DNA from: Isoetes taiwanensis
Lineage: Eukaryota; Streptophyta; Lycopodiopsida; Isoetales; Isoetaceae
Reading direction: 5' to 3'
Assembly (NCBI GenBank): GCA_021234155.1
Contig: JAJEKV010000031.1
Span: forward strand, 14,565,748-14,629,747
DNA length: 64,000 nucleotides
Positions within the stretch are counted from its first letter, which is position 1. Every line of letters starts with the position of its first letter. The notes beneath the pieces are model-generated. The model did not search any database. It saw nothing but the letters and a program-made list of their open reading frames with translations, and was not told the origin of the DNA. Both the position numbers and the translations under genes were made by a program. This document shows positions 43,050 to 56,002 of the stretch, one piece after another.

Positions 43050-44666
43050 ATAATGGCTATAGAGCCTAAAAGGGGACTGTCCGCATGTTGTATCTATCCA
43101 TAAAGCTTATGAAGAGCACACATACATAAGGCACCCATATTACAGTTGGTATAAGATAAAGGAAGGAAGATCAAGCTTGTCCACACTTCAATAACAGTAG
43201 CATTTAACTCTAAGTTTAAGATATATGATAGTAATATTGCAGCAAGAAAACTAAAATGGAGCCTGCTATGTGGTTACTATCAGCCGGTCTTGGAGTACCC
43301 AAAACCTGCAGCTCAAATTGTGTACACTTATGTTATGCATGAGTAGATGGCAGATGGCCTAGGTTTAGGATGAAAAACATGTTTGGTTCTGGTCTGAAAA
43401 ACTCAGGATTCGGCCTGAGACATGACTGGACAATGTCTTTTAGTTGTTTTTTATTTCTTTCTAGTAAGCTTTTACTGAACAAGAGCAAAAGGCACATTGG
43501 GTGAAAGGCGAAAAGCCAAGAATATCCAATGTACCTTTTGGCCCTTGTTGATTTACCATTTTCATGCTAATTCAGTATTGGTTGGCTGCAGGTATGTGGT
43601 ATTCTTCTCCTACTGTGCTTTTTTCTGTTATGGGAGGTGTTAGCTAAAAGGAGAACATGAATCAAGCAAAGGACGTGATTGGAGCATTTTTCATTTACTG
43701 CTGAACCTTATTTTGTAAATGGAAACCTTGTTTAGCAAGCTAATATGGTAGAATTCCATATTTTTCGTCGTTTCCCCTACTATGGTAGAACTGTTGAGTT
43801 TTTTTTCAATTCAGTCTACCGGTAACAGGAATACTTGAACACGGTATGATTTGAAATATTTGGAAACATGCTTTTGAATATTCTGGCCTTAAAGTAGCAT
43901 TCATGCTATTAATGCTTTGGCTTAAATGATATATGAAAAAAGATGGAGCTGCCAGACTCATTTTGTATTAGGATTATATTAATACATAATATTCATGATC
44001 TGGAAAATACAAAGTGGAATGTGTAACATCATATTTATATAGTCATAAAACAGGTCGTATGCATATCCAAGAAAGGGATGTTAAAGGACTAGACGTGCTG
44101 TTGTGACCTTTAGCCCGGCATAAAAATGTTATGCATGCTGAAACTTTCTAAATAAGGATATAAGAGGAAAAAGAAACTTGATCTTTGATTAAGGATCCTG
44201 TAATAAACAATGGAAGTTAGTGCAATAGCCTTAATATGTGTCTATATTTGGAGCAAAGAATACTATTAAACATGGCTGATAAATGATGGAATTAATGGAG
44301 ACAGCCTTGAAATCTGTTTTAACATGATGCATGGCGTATATTAATACCCAAAGCCATGATTTGGACCACATATGTCCCTTTAAGAAAATATCTGGTAAGT
44401 ATAGGGCTACATACGTCCCTTTAAGAAAAAGGAGTAAAAGATTTAGACCATAAAGCACCGTCTCCATAAAAACGTAAGTCGGGAGAATATAGGTTGAAGG
44501 TTGAAGGTTAAAAAATATATTATTAAACTATAGGAATACATGTAATAAAGTGTAATCTTGTAAAGACACGAAGTATCAACTGAAAAAAGATTTGGCAAGC
44601 ATGCATGGGAACGTGCTGTCAAAAGTGCTGCATGCAAGAGTATAGTGTACTGGACCATTGGATCTT
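43050..44666. other. Intergenic stretch, nothing assigned
   Basis: AT-rich DNA ending at the GGGTA target site of the 12.9-kb element. Short direct repeats ('ccctttaagaaaa' near 44386 and 44418) are the only structure seen. Confidence 0.4.
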
Positions 44667-44671
44667 GGGTA

Positions 44672-46246
44672 TGTGACGCTCCTTGAACATATACGGCGCT
44701 CCAGACGTATACATACGGGGACTTCCCCCTCCCATGGCAATCAACTCACCATGAGCAGGGCCCTCCGTCTAACTCGGACCATCCGTAGAGAGATGCCCGG
44801 GTGAAGGACACGGAGGTGTCATTCGGCCCACGCCTTCAATGGGACTCCTATGTCGCGGAAGCGTGAATACATGTTAGCACACAACATATCCACCACAAAG
44901 GGTGGCACATCCATCCAAGTACTAACGGCAAAGAATATGCATCTAATCCTAAGGAAAACACCCCAAACCCCAGGTTCTACCCCGGTTCATACTCTTGTGA
45001 GGATGGACTGACGGCTCGGTCTCAAGAGATCAACAGACAGAGGTATAACCTGGCATTGGCTGGCAAAGAACAGTGGCTAGGGTTGTCCACTCCATCCGCC
45101 CCTTCTGTGCACACTTTGCAGATGAGTCGAATCATGCTATGGCATCACTATAGCCTTCCGGAGACGCAGACTCAAGGTATCACCCTTCGAGCCTACTCCA
45201 GGGTTCATGAAGCCCTGGTCCGATGAGGCAGGTCAGGGAAGTGTCCCCTTCCAGGATCGCAGCGGTTCCATGGGTGAGCTAGAGAATATGTGCCGCATCA
45301 GCGACCCCTGCATCCATACCCGACTTACTCACCCTAAATCTACTCAAAGTACAGGATGCCCCATACGGATCACACCTCTGCACCCAGGGAGTGTCAGACC
45401 CATACCCGGCCCTCTACGTGACCGGCTATCAGGCCTAGCCCACTGTAGGAGTCCCATGAGCCTTGTATGTTCGTGCAAGACCCCACCCCCACTTCACCAC
45501 TGCGTCCCTTCTCTGGTGCTAAGCAATTCCATAGCATCCACGACTCGGTGGTCTCTTGTGCACAGGCCGCATATAATGGGAAATACAGGGATCCTACCTA
45601 GGAGCATACTAATAAACATGGCTCAGAGGTCTCTACCCCCCTTAATTCCCCCATTTCAAGAATAATACTATGCAAAGAACTATCAATCCATCATTTAAGA
45701 GCAAGTATAAAATCAGAGATAAGGAGAACTCACCTTTGCAATCAAGGGTTAGTTCCTACAGGTAAAGCATAGAGAACACAGAGAAACAGAAGAAATATAC
45801 ACAACAAGTGCCCAACAGGGGCGCTACCCTACAGATAACACAGCTAAGCTACAGACTAACCGTCGAATCGGGCTTGGGATGGCTCCATCTCGATTTGCTG
45901 AAGGGTGCCTGGCTGCTGCTCCTCCTCCTCCATCTCCAATTGCTCCTAATTCGAATTGGGGCACAAAAGCCCTAATTTGGGTGTCCAAAATGGAAACCCT
46001 GCCTTGCCCAATCGATTTGGGCCAGGTGGCATGTCATTAATTAACTAATTTGGTATTTTAGCCCTTTTTAATATTACGATAAGCCCTAAATTCGAATTAG
46101 GGTTTTGGGTTAGGTTTCCACCTTTATAATTTAATTATTAACATAGCTAACCTTAGCTTATGAGTAATTAATGTGCCATTAATTATTCTTAGTGACGTGT
46201 CATGTATTTATACTTAAATATGCGTATAAATATGTGGAACGTCACA
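44672..46246 (-). repeat. 3' LTR of the 12.9-kb element
   Basis: Starts TGTGACGCTCC and ends GGAACGTCACA on the plus strand. Shares long blocks with 56003-57593 but with many small indels and with distant similarity to the solo LTR at 1839. A plus frame at 45207-45665 is a chance open frame within the LTR. Confidence 0.93.
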
Positions 46247-46262
46247 TTCTCCCCACCTTAAA
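46247..46262 (-). promoter_or_regulatory. Polypurine tract of the 12.9-kb element
   Basis: Minus strand TTTAAGGTGGGGAGAA abuts the 3' LTR, the expected plus-strand primer. Confidence 0.8.
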
Positions 46263-46762
46263 AATGATGCTGTCCTCAGCATCAAGACTACTCTTGTTGC
46301 AGGGCAACACATCATACATTGGAAGGAAGTCTCCCCTCCTTAAAGAGATAGCGTGAGATTATAAGTCACACAGACGTTGTCATGTTCAAAGTGATTAAGT
46401 TTGAAATGACTTGTAATGTGCAATTTATAACTCTGGAATATAAGAGGTAGAGGTATAGATGATCATCGCTTAGGACTGTCAAAAGTGAACAGTCAAGGTT
46501 TGTGGAAGTCTCACTGTTTCATTCGTGGTGACGAGTTCACAGTCTATCTATTTTAGAAATCATTCTTTCTACACATACAGGTAACTGATTATATATTAAA
46601 GACAGGTATAGATATAAAGAACTTCTATTTGTTGTTATATTATAATATAGAGTTATTAACCTCGCACTGTTTAGTAGAAAGTCATTCTAATCATATTAAC
46701 TTTTGTGTATATATCTATTATATTCTCCCTTCACTTTGCAAGTGATTTTATTACAGCTAGGC

Positions 46763-47031
46763 TTTGGTGCATATTCACACGGGGGTGACTCCGGACAACG
46801 AGAGCTGTTGGTTAGGCATATTCACCCCTTATTCCTTAATCTACACCGTATGTAAAGTTCCTCGTTTGTGGGGTATGCAAGTACAAAATTTGCTATACTG
46901 TATAATAAGATTTGCAAAATACTATAAGATTTCAAGCAAAATACTATATGGTGTTGATTTTGTCCGTGCAAAATATAATTATAAGGGCTCTTGCTGCCCT
47001 ACGTCACCCCTCGTGTGAATATGCACCCAAA
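46763..47031. mobile_element. MITE-like element with terminal inverted repeats
   Basis: 46763-46788 (TTTGGTGCATATTCACACGG then GGGTGAC) and 47003-47031 are inverted copies with one or two indels, around about 215 bp of AT-rich non-coding DNA. No clear target duplication was seen. Plus-strand frames inside are incidental. Confidence 0.6.
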
Positions 47032-47576
47032 CCAAAGGGGGTTTAAGGGGGATTTTAATTTAAATGTGTTGGACCCAATGGTTGTGTTAATTAATGTTAA
47101 TGGTACTTATGTGTTGGTTGTTGTACTAAAAAAAATTTTGGGCCCTTCGGGCCCTAGAAGAAGCAAACATACGTAAAAACATGTAGCAATATGTAATACA
47201 TAATATGTAATACGTAATGGTAAAAATAATATGAGTAACACACGCTTCTAATACTAATATCTAGCATTGGCATAATGGCAGATAGATATTGAAAGGAAGG
47301 GTTATTAAATTTTGAAGTTTAAAGGATTGTAGACATTCAAAGGAAGGGTGAGATTTTAAAGTTTCAACCTTAGGCAGTAGATATAAAGGGAGGGCGAGCT
47401 TTTTAAGAATGGGCATTGCTAGATATTGGTAGACATTGAAAGGAAGGGCTAGATATTGAATTTTAAATGGAAAGAGTTCAAGGAAACAAACGTGAATAAC
47501 CATGGGATTTTCGACGGAACCGAATATTAGGTTTACTTTAGGGTTTCTGCATTCAATCTGCATTCGATCATGGGAA

Positions 47577-48841
47577 CTTACCAAAACAGATGCAAAACCA
47601 ATCGGATTTGGTCGAATCTAACTGTGATGTTCCTAGATGTTGAGAAGATACAGGCTGATTCCAGATGTCCAAATTAACCATTGTGAATTTGTGAATTAAA
47701 CCACATTCCGAATGACATATACGGAGTTTCGTTGATGAAAGTGCTTTGGAGACCTAAGCAGGAATGCCATGCCAGAGCTTGGGCATGTCGCTGCAACAAG
47801 TACTTCTAAAACAATTATATTACACCACCAACAACAATACATTTCACATCGAGACCACTTCGGACACAATGAAAGGATCTGTACATTTTCCAACCTCTAA
47901 AACCAAATTCCAAAACTTCAACATCCACAAAGCAACTGAAGTTCTGTGCAAATTATGTTGAAATCCCACCATGCCAACCATGTGCTTGAGCAAAAACCAG
48001 AGATTGTGTCAGGTTATGAGCATCCACGTCTGTTTGGCACATCTGAGGCTGTACATTCTCATCAACCACATCCATTTCATCCTCCTCTTCCATCAGCATA
48101 TTGTCATCTTCTTCCATGAACTGATCTGTAGGATTCCCTGCAACCATATTAAGCCTAACATTTGCACTTGAATTCATTGGTTGCCATGCTACTACAACAA
48201 GATCTTTATCCTCTTTTTTTTTACCTCAAAATCAATGCCTGAAGTACTGTCATGTTGACAAGTACTCTGTTTTTCAAAATAACCACTGCCTGATATGATT
48301 GGGAAGCTTTTCAGAAGCTCCTGAAGTTTGGGACCTGTGAATAATGCATAACCATAGGATCTATCCTTCAAAACTCGGAGCATGTTAAGCAAATAAAAAG
48401 GCACTCACCTTTGGGAAAAATATTGGAATTAATCCATATCCCATTGTCGGACCACCAGGAAACAAGGGCTCGTTAACAAGCTTGTACAAAACAATAGCTT
48501 TCTCGTCATTTGCCGGCAAGATTATTTCCGAGGAATCTCTTGGCAATGCTGGCACAAGCTCTGATACTATTTCTGAAGATGTCAAATCTTCACAACTTGG
48601 ATTCCAACCTCTAAAGCATTAATCGAATTCCAATTCTAAAATCGAAAAAACCCTATTTCATTACTATATGGTCCCAAAGATATAGCTAAGCGTAAATCTC
48701 GGAGGGTTTTGCGGGGGAAAAAGCCGAGGAGATCCGGCTATGGCAACACAACTTTAGGGTTTCAAAGATTCAACATGGCGACTTACAAAAACGGATGCAA
48801 AACCGATTGGATTGGGCGAATCTAACTTCGGACACCACGTT
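47577..48841. repeat. Direct repeats bracketing the captured gene fragment
   Basis: 'cttaccaaaacagatgcaaa' followed by 'accaatcggat', 'tcgaatctaact' and 'gttcc' at 47577-47635 recurs with some changes at 48780-48841. The captured exons lie between them, which could reflect the mechanism that brought them in. Confidence 0.5.
47953..48590 (-). pseudogene. Captured host gene fragment, three exons with introns
   Basis: Minus strand: exon 1 (about 48586 to 48414, donor GTGAGT) reads TSSEIVSELVPALPRDSSEI, LPANDEKAIVLYKLVNEPLF and GGPTMGYGLIPIFFPK. Exon 2 (48351-48235; acceptor CACAG, donor GTAAAA) reads LQELLKSFPIISGSGYFE. Exon 3 (about 48177-47953) reads NPTDQFMEEDDNMLMEEEDE and TQSLVFAQAHGWHGG. 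Spliceable borders and protein-like composition indicate a host gene carried, with introns, inside the retroelement in the same orientation. I do not recognise the protein. Confidence 0.5.
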
Positions 48842-48864
48842 CCATGTAATTGTCTATGAATGAA

Positions 48865-49169
48865 TCTGTTTACATATACTTACAGGAACCTCTGTGAATG
48901 GTTTGACGTGCAAGCCAGCTGGGGAAGTAGTGTCCATAGATTTCTTGTCCACCAGGGCTAAGAAACCCAAATGGCATTCAACAAAGGCTTGGGTCCGCAG
49001 TGAACGGATTAAATGTACGACTTTTTTGCGTAAGTTGAACAAGTTAGGGATCTCGTTGGCTCGTATTGACTTCATAGCAGGGGGTATAAACCCTCCGCAT
49101 GTTTTGCAGCTTGCTTTCAATATTCCTGCTGACCTCGTTGCCAAGCTCCAGGCCAATTTCACCACTTAA
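48865..49169 (+). other. Open frame of unknown origin, plus strand
   Basis: After a CTTACAG acceptor-like site (ending about 48882) the frame reads NGLTCKPAGEVVSIDFLSTR, LRKLNKLGISLARIDFIAGG and LQLAFNIPADLVAKLQANFT before a stop. It runs opposite to the element. Composition is protein-like, but I recognise no family. Confidence 0.3.
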
Positions 49170-49999
49170 AATTTGCTCACATGAAAATAAGAATATCAAC
49201 ACACTGTTGCCTTGAAACCCACCAGACCCTGCCATGGAAACTTTGAATATGTAGCACAAATCTGGCAAGCAAGCATCCGTCAAAGATCATCCTCTGCAGT
49301 AAAGCACTAAAGCTTTCTGCTCTTCTACACATGCAAACCAAATGAAATGCTTGTTCAGATACGCTTCCACTCCAAATCTGTTTCCACTCTGATCACAAGA
49401 ACATTAATTTTTTGCAAGAATGCCCTGAAATGCTATCCATGATTGAGGCTTGCATGTTGAGCCCCTAAAATAAAAAGAGGGCTTTTGTTGTGAGCCCTTG
49501 GATGTTGGACCATTGAAAAAAAAAAGCTAAATCAACGACTAAGAAATGGTACACTCTAGATGTACGCATTAGTACATCCATTCCAATACGCCATGAAATC
49601 TTAGGAAAAACTTTGTGAAAAGCGTACAAAAACACACAAAAAACCCCCTGTTATTATGCTACATATTGTAATTTTATTTTGTTACAATTTTAACAACTCA
49701 TATATTGCTATCGTGAGTGTTTAAATGCCCCTGACATTTATAGTTACCCTTTAATAGAATTATATATTGTACTGTATTTGCCATTTTGACCTATATACTT
49801 TAATATTAATTACAGATAGACGTTCTGCATTTATTATTCATAACCTTGTTATAACATTATCTAAGTCTCGTTATTCCCTTAGGAGTTTGTGTAAGACATA
49901 CATAATTATATCCTTCTATTATATTTGACTATGTGTTTAAATAGCTTTCCCCTTTTGAGTATCTTTAATGTTTCCACACTCACACTCTCTATCTTTAGC

Positions 50000-52890
50000 A
50001 TAGATTACAGTGACATGCGGACACATATTAATTCATTGGTTATGTTTATACATTTACGAGACGTCCCGATATTCTTATCATTTGAATGACTTATTTATTT
50101 TATTGCTATTTTCGTAAATTTATCAGACATACAGACACTCTTATAGTTACAGGGCACAGGTACAACTGACATATACATTAAACGTAATTGGTACCGCCCC
50201 GGTCGGTATCCGGCAGTGCTATGACTATGCAATCGTCCTGTATCACAGAAGGCCAGTTGTGACTATAGTGTCCACGGCGGAAGCATCGAAACCATGCCTG
50301 ATCTGTCCTGAGCCTGTTATATGGTGATGACCGAGCAGGTTCTGGGCTCTTACTTGAAGTAGAAGTGCTAAACGTTGGGAATAAGGAGTGGTAAGGTATC
50401 CTTATTTTGGATGGATACTGGAGAAAATTGATATGACGATGGTTATTATGCGATTGAAACACTGGATCTAATAATTACGAGGATGAATTTACCGTGCGGC
50501 ATATATGTTGCCATTCAACGTAGAAGGAGACTGGATATAGCACCATATATCTGATGGAGAAGTGGTTTATGATTATCTACCGTAGACCACGTTAAAGAGG
50601 TACTATAGTAAGGTGGAAAACTGGATTATAAATACCCAGCTCATGAAAGGGAGATCACTTTAGAAGTGTAGGTTTCGACAATGGTGGTGAAGGTATAGAA
50701 TGTCGACCTACTTGAGTTGAGGTATGATTCGCGGAACGGTAGCGAATAATGTCGTATGAGGATGTTGATCCATAAACTATGGATTATAAAATTACACATA
50801 TATTATGTTTGGTAAAGAGATTGATGTTCCTGAGGCGTGAAATAAAGATGCAAGATTATAGACGACTAAGAAGACCACGTAGCCTCGTGGATATGCTTAA
50901 TGACGTTGGTGAAATGCATGACGATTATGCATGGTATAAATTAAGGAAATGGACACATGTTATGTCTGCTGGAGCATCGAGATGCCGTATAACAGACTGG
51001 AGAATAGTGTGGAACGTAGTTTCCACATAAGGTCAAGAGAAGATGATAATTGGTAGGAACAGGCGCAACCATCGAAAAGCTGCAAGGTATGTTGGATCTT
51101 TGGTGAAGCCAGACTATGAAGGAAAGTTGACCTTCAACTAATGATACATTAGGAAGGCAAGTAATGTACCCACACAACAAGTGGGAGACAAGAGGTGCTT
51201 GAAAGTTGTTGTAAACAATGTTTCAAATATATAGAGTTTGGAATGACACGTTGAATGTACCAAAGTCTGGAGTATGAACAAGGTAGGCGCCCAATGCACA
51301 TCTCACCAAGGAGGATGTGTTCTGGACTTGGTATCGTGTGTGTACTCCGAGGAGTAACTCCGAGTTGGTATATGTGTACTAGGACCATTTAATAGTAAAA
51401 CATAACTAAAAGAAGATAGGATATATACTAGAACTTTTAGTTCACATTCCATATGAATACGGAAGTAATGAAGATAAGAGTTCTTATACTAGAGATGAAA
51501 CATGTCCACAAGGAACTTAGGTTGGCATTTGCCCCTGTGGAAGTTATGACTGGAGCTTGAGGACGAAGGCAAAGTAAGGTTAGTAGTGTGGAAACCACAA
51601 CATGTGTACGGTACTAGATAACCAAGTTGAGGAATTAAGTTGGCCGCAAGTCTGAATATAGCTAGATGCCTATGTCAACAAGTTACATAGGAGTCTAGAC
51701 TTAGGATTGGTGCACACGTGTTACTATATCATATAATAACAACGTAGCGGTCTTGGATGTAGGAAGGATTTAGTAGTACCAAATACTATAGTGGTGATCA
51801 TATCGAGGATGTCAATTGTGATATTCAGATGTATATCATATTAAAAGATAGTAGAATGTTCGTACAAGGCGAATGAAATATTACTTGATAAGGTTTAAAG
51901 AATGAGCGTAATGATATGCTTATATACGAAGATATTGGGTTAGGTATGCTTTACCAGAGATAAGCATTCAAGTTATCTCAATGGTTGGAGTTGATTATCT
52001 TAGATACTCGTACTAAGGGAGATGAGAAGAGTTTAAATCAATGAAAATAGATAGAGTAAATCTAGCATATACGGTGATGGCACATTCAAGAACATCCCGA
52101 GGATGGTTGGAGCGTAACTACTGAGAGGTTCTAGATACCAATGAATTACTTCAACGTTATAAGCTGAGAGCATTTATTTGGTTTAGGGAATAAGAAGATG
52201 TGTAAAATATCGCATCCCGCTGATGGTAAAAAAGAAGGAGTACGATGATTTTGACGATTACACCTTTGGGGATAACCGAGTTGAGGCCAATACATAGGAA
52301 TTCCAAGTCCCGATAAAATCACGACGAGGTGTATTGATCAGAAGGGTTAAGATTATATAGACCAGTAGTCCATATAGTCGACGAGTTATAGGTACTGAAG
52401 TAGAAGCTGGAGGATCCGTTGCCTTGAGGCATAGACCCCTTAGAGGTTATGGCTGTGAAACTCTTAAGAGAGTAGGGAATCGGATAACTACATGGCAGTT
52501 ACTAACGAAGATTGAAACATTGGGTTTTCCTATTAAGAGACCAGGAGGTTTTAGTGCCTCCGCTTCATTATGAGGGTGCCAAAGGCGACAAGATTTGAAG
52601 TAATCAAAAGTTGAGGTTGACACGATAACTTAAGAAATTAAGCATGGTTAATATGGAGGACACAAAGAATCCTTAGTGAAAGAAGCCTTTAGAAAAACTC
52701 TGCATGAGAGGTAATAGCCTTCGGAATTATGGCATAATCCCGTGGGGGAAATCATAGGTTATGTTCTATAAGGCACTAAAGGAATGGTTGAAATAACTAG
52801 AGATCCTATGAAAATATAGGCAGCATAGAGTCGGCCCCTGTCTGTTTGGGAAAATAGGTGGCGAAGCCACATCATAAAGGTACATAGACA
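50000..52890 (-). mobile_element. Decayed gag-like module shared with copy A (copy B)
   Basis: The region matches 100-1838 plus 3437-4370 in order, without the solo LTR. The minus frame 50178-50462 reads TSTSSKSPEPARSSPYNRL then RCFRRGHYSHNWPSVIQDDC, reminiscent of the basic/Ser-rich tail and zinc knuckle of retroviral-type gag. Two expected Cys are missing in both copies. Past this point both copies turn AT-rich and non-coding, so no pol follows. Confidence 0.5.
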
Positions 52891-52899
52891 ATGGGTTGG

Positions 52900-54980
52900 T
52901 TTGAAAGAACTACCACGGTTATAGTTTATCTAAGGTAGAGCAGAGCTCTAGCTTTGTGGGATGTGGATATATGTTTATCATGTACAAATACGATAATAGT
53001 GCCGATACAAGGAGAGAAAGACGAGTGTACTCCAAAGTTACCGATGAAGAGTTTAGAGTATGTTCGGAATGAGTAGACAACATTCAATCTGTTGTAGGCT
53101 AAGGTATGATGTCGTAGTTGGCACTTGAAATAAATGTCAGCGGCCACTAGGATGAAGCTTAAGATGAGGGGGTTGAATAGTACAATAGTACAATTCCAGG
53201 ATAGGTATCAAATAGCAGTTAGGAGTTCGAATGTGTCTTGCATAGACACCTAAGACTAGCTTTCCCACATGATCCATACCTGGATGAGGCAGAGGTGACG
53301 CCATGGGTTACAGGGGTTGCAAGTTAACATATACAGGACTCGAATATTGATACAAGTCTGGGTTATATTAAACGTAGGTAATTGTAGAAAGGCTCACAAA
53401 ATACCAGGCAGGCAGTTTGATGACTCCAGGTAATTTACGATTTATACGAAGGCTCACCCGCTCTTAGGCCATGAATATGGCTTAAATGAGGATGTCAAGT
53501 CATTTGGAATGCCAGAACAACAGCATAACCTCATGACGTAGAAATGTAATGACTAACATTTCTAGGATATAGGACAACGTTGAATCATAACCCCCAATGA
53601 TAGGTGGGTTAAGAATAATGGGAACATATAATAGCGGCTTAGAAGCCACAAGACGATTAATGAATACGTAAAGGAGTAAATGGATTAGGAATTCTACTGA
53701 ATAAAGGTCACAGCCAAAGGGTGAGTTGTGTACGTTGTAGCAGGCGTAAGGGTTGGAATACTGAAAATCAAGAAGAAGAGGAGGAATAAAGGACCTTTAT
53801 TAATGATATTTAGCAATCTCGGTAGAAAGGTTATTGCCTAACATGAAGGGTAGTCTTTGCTAACATGCAAAGATATACCTGCAGCTTGAAAGGCAGCAAG
53901 AGCTGAAAAACTGTTTAAAGATTTGGTGTATGGCTTAGGGAAGAAGACATCAATGTCTTAGGACAATATGGTGAATTGAATTGACGAAGGACGTTTTTTT
54001 TTTTAATAAATAGATAGATAGGTAGATAGCATCTATACCATGAGGACATATGACGTACCCCCAGAGACTTGAACACAAGATCTCTGAATAGAGGAGGCCT
54101 ATTTTGAGGGGTCTTTGGGTGGTATTGTCCTTTGGGATATTCATATAATCCCTTGGAATATATAAGTTCATTTACAGAACCTAAGGACGTTTAGGTATTA
54201 AAATAATGGTTGGAAACATTTTGGTGAGACCATATCTAGGTACCCTAGAAGGAGGTGAATAGTCAACAATGATTGGAAGGCATTGGAATGTACGGGAGAA
54301 CAACTCCAAAAGAGGGTAGACTGCTGTCACTTGGACAGGCGTGTGGCGCAGATAATTAATCACATCCATATAGACAGTGAAGTTTGGCACCAAATAATAC
54401 CAAAGTTTGTACTCTAGATAAAGTCTACGTATTACAGAGTATGTGTCGTGGTCTAGGGAAATGGTCCATAAAAAGAAAACGACCATTGAGAAGAAGTAAT
54501 GAAGGGTGGTAGGATTAAAGCTACCCATGGTCTAGAGGGGTGCTACATGGCAGTCCCTAGTTGGTTGGGCGAAAAGAGATCCTTTCTCTGGGAAATGAGA
54601 CGAGTCAAGGTTTAGACACTAGAGAGAGACAATGTTAATTATAATTATGTCTATAAAACATTACTTATATAACGTCGAATAAGGGCTAATATAAAGCATA
54701 TGAATGGAGTATGGATTGCATCATGGCAAGGTCCGAAGAAATTGTGTTATCAAGGCATCTACCAAAGGAAAAATAATTAAAGTTATAGGTCGAGGAACGC
54801 CGATAACTGGACATTATTATCGTCGCTTAAAGAATATCCAAGGATATAACACATGCTGCTATTCTAGAGAGTTGCCCTGTCGTTGTTAATTAAATTCCGG
54901 AATTAGTCGCACCAATTGAGTTGATGTTATCATAACAAGTTGGCTGGACTTGCTAGATTACGTCGTGTCATTTGGTCGGT
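52900..54980 (-). other. Interior of the 12.9-kb element, leader side
   Basis: Long non-coding stretch between the primer site and the gag-like module. The longest minus frame (54181-54528, 115 codons) has no recognisable domain. Near 53990-54100 an A/T tail ('gttttttttttt' on plus), a GATA-type simple repeat and a B-box-like GTTCAAGTCTC (minus) suggest a small SINE in minus sense, but the A box is not convincing. Confidence 0.35.
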
Positions 54981-55029
54981 TTATTCCTAGGGGATACTAG
55001 CTTTACATATGGTTAACAGTTATCCGGTC

Positions 55030-55230
55030 GTCTATGGCAGAGAGAGGTCGACTCCCGTGGCTATGGCAAGATTGCTTACTCCGGCGGCTATGGCGAGAGA
55101 GCTTGCTCCGGTGGCTATGGCAAGAGAGCTTGCTCCGGCGGCTATGGCAAGAGAGGTTGCTCTGGCGGCTATGACGAGAGAGCTTGCTCCGGCGGAGTTG
55201 TGACGAGAGGGCTTGCTCCGGTGGAGTTGT
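55030..55230. repeat. Minisatellite, 27-bp unit, about seven copies
   Basis: Units of 'ggctatggcaagagagcttg' plus 'ctccggc' with substitutions. At 27 bp the unit keeps frames open on both strands: 9-residue repeats AMARELAPA on plus and HSRRSKLSC on minus. Neither looks like a conserved domain. Confidence 0.85.
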
Positions 55231-55329
55231 TGCCTCCACAACATGGGTTTACCAAAGGCAAGCCTCTAATTTAAATATGGAATAGATACACTATAAATAT
55301 TAGAAAAAGGATTATATCCCGTCAAGAAA

Positions 55330-55395
55330 CAAGTTGGCTCATTGATAAAGGTGTTGGCTTGGGTGTAGAAGGTCAGGGGTTCAATCCTATGATTT
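55330..55395 (+). other. tRNA-like unit 1
   Basis: 'tggctcattgataaagg' resembles a pol III A box and GGTTCAATCC (55378-55387) a B box, about 40 bp apart, the spacing of a tRNA or tRNA-derived SINE head. The acceptor stem does not pair well, so it is not a functional tRNA gene. Confidence 0.45.
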
Positions 55396-55483
55396 ACTTT
55401 TTGCTTAAAAGAACTGCTAACTGGATAAAACAGAAGATTAGATATGTATAACAAAGGATTAAAATATATATATCTCACATAAA

Positions 55484-55573
55484 GAGAGTTGGCAAAATGG
55501 AAAGAGTGTTGGGTTGGAGGTGGGAGGTCACTGGTTCAAAACGCGGGCGGAAAAGGAAAATCTTTTTTTTTTT
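55484..55573 (+). other. tRNA-like unit 2 with T-run
   Basis: 'gagttggcaaaatggaaaga' followed by 'ggtcactggttcaaaacg' has the same layout as unit 1 (about 150 bp upstream, same strand). An uninterrupted T run at about 55562-55572, a pol III terminator, follows directly. It looks like a degenerate pol III unit or SINE head. Confidence 0.45.
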
Positions 55574-55986
55574 AAAAAAAACGGTATACGGCAGACCGTA
55601 TATGGGGCGCTGATAGCATTATACGGTCATAACTTTGCGAGAAAAACACTCAATCCGACAGCAGCGCCCCTTTGACTTTTTCGCCTTGCTGTCGCCATTT
55701 TGACCTCGGGTAACGTGCCCCCTAGGGTATTTGGGAGGTGCCCAATCCATTGGAACCATTTTCGCCTTCATCCGAGCTACCCACAAAGAGTTATGACCCT
55801 CCGAATCCTGGGTCCTCCAGTCACAACCGCCCTAAACTTCCTAAAACTCAACATTTTCTTACATCAACCTAGCACAAGACTAAATCACCGAAAAGTTAGG
55901 CAGTCCAACTAACTTAACTCCCACTTAACTACCGAACTAACGGGTTATAAATTTGGTCAGTGCTATGATTCCGGTCAACCAGAATC

Positions 55987-56001
55987 ATGGCTCTGATACC
56001 A
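55987..56001 (-). promoter_or_regulatory. Primer-binding site (tRNA-iMet type)
   Basis: Minus strand TGGTATCAGAGCCAT lies one base inside the 5' LTR, the standard complement of the initiator Met tRNA 3' end. Confidence 0.92.
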
Positions 56002-56002
56002 C

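Noticed and set aside
45207-45665. 152-codon plus-strand frame
   Set aside because: Lies wholly inside an LTR, is broken by indels in the partner LTR, and has no recognisable motif.
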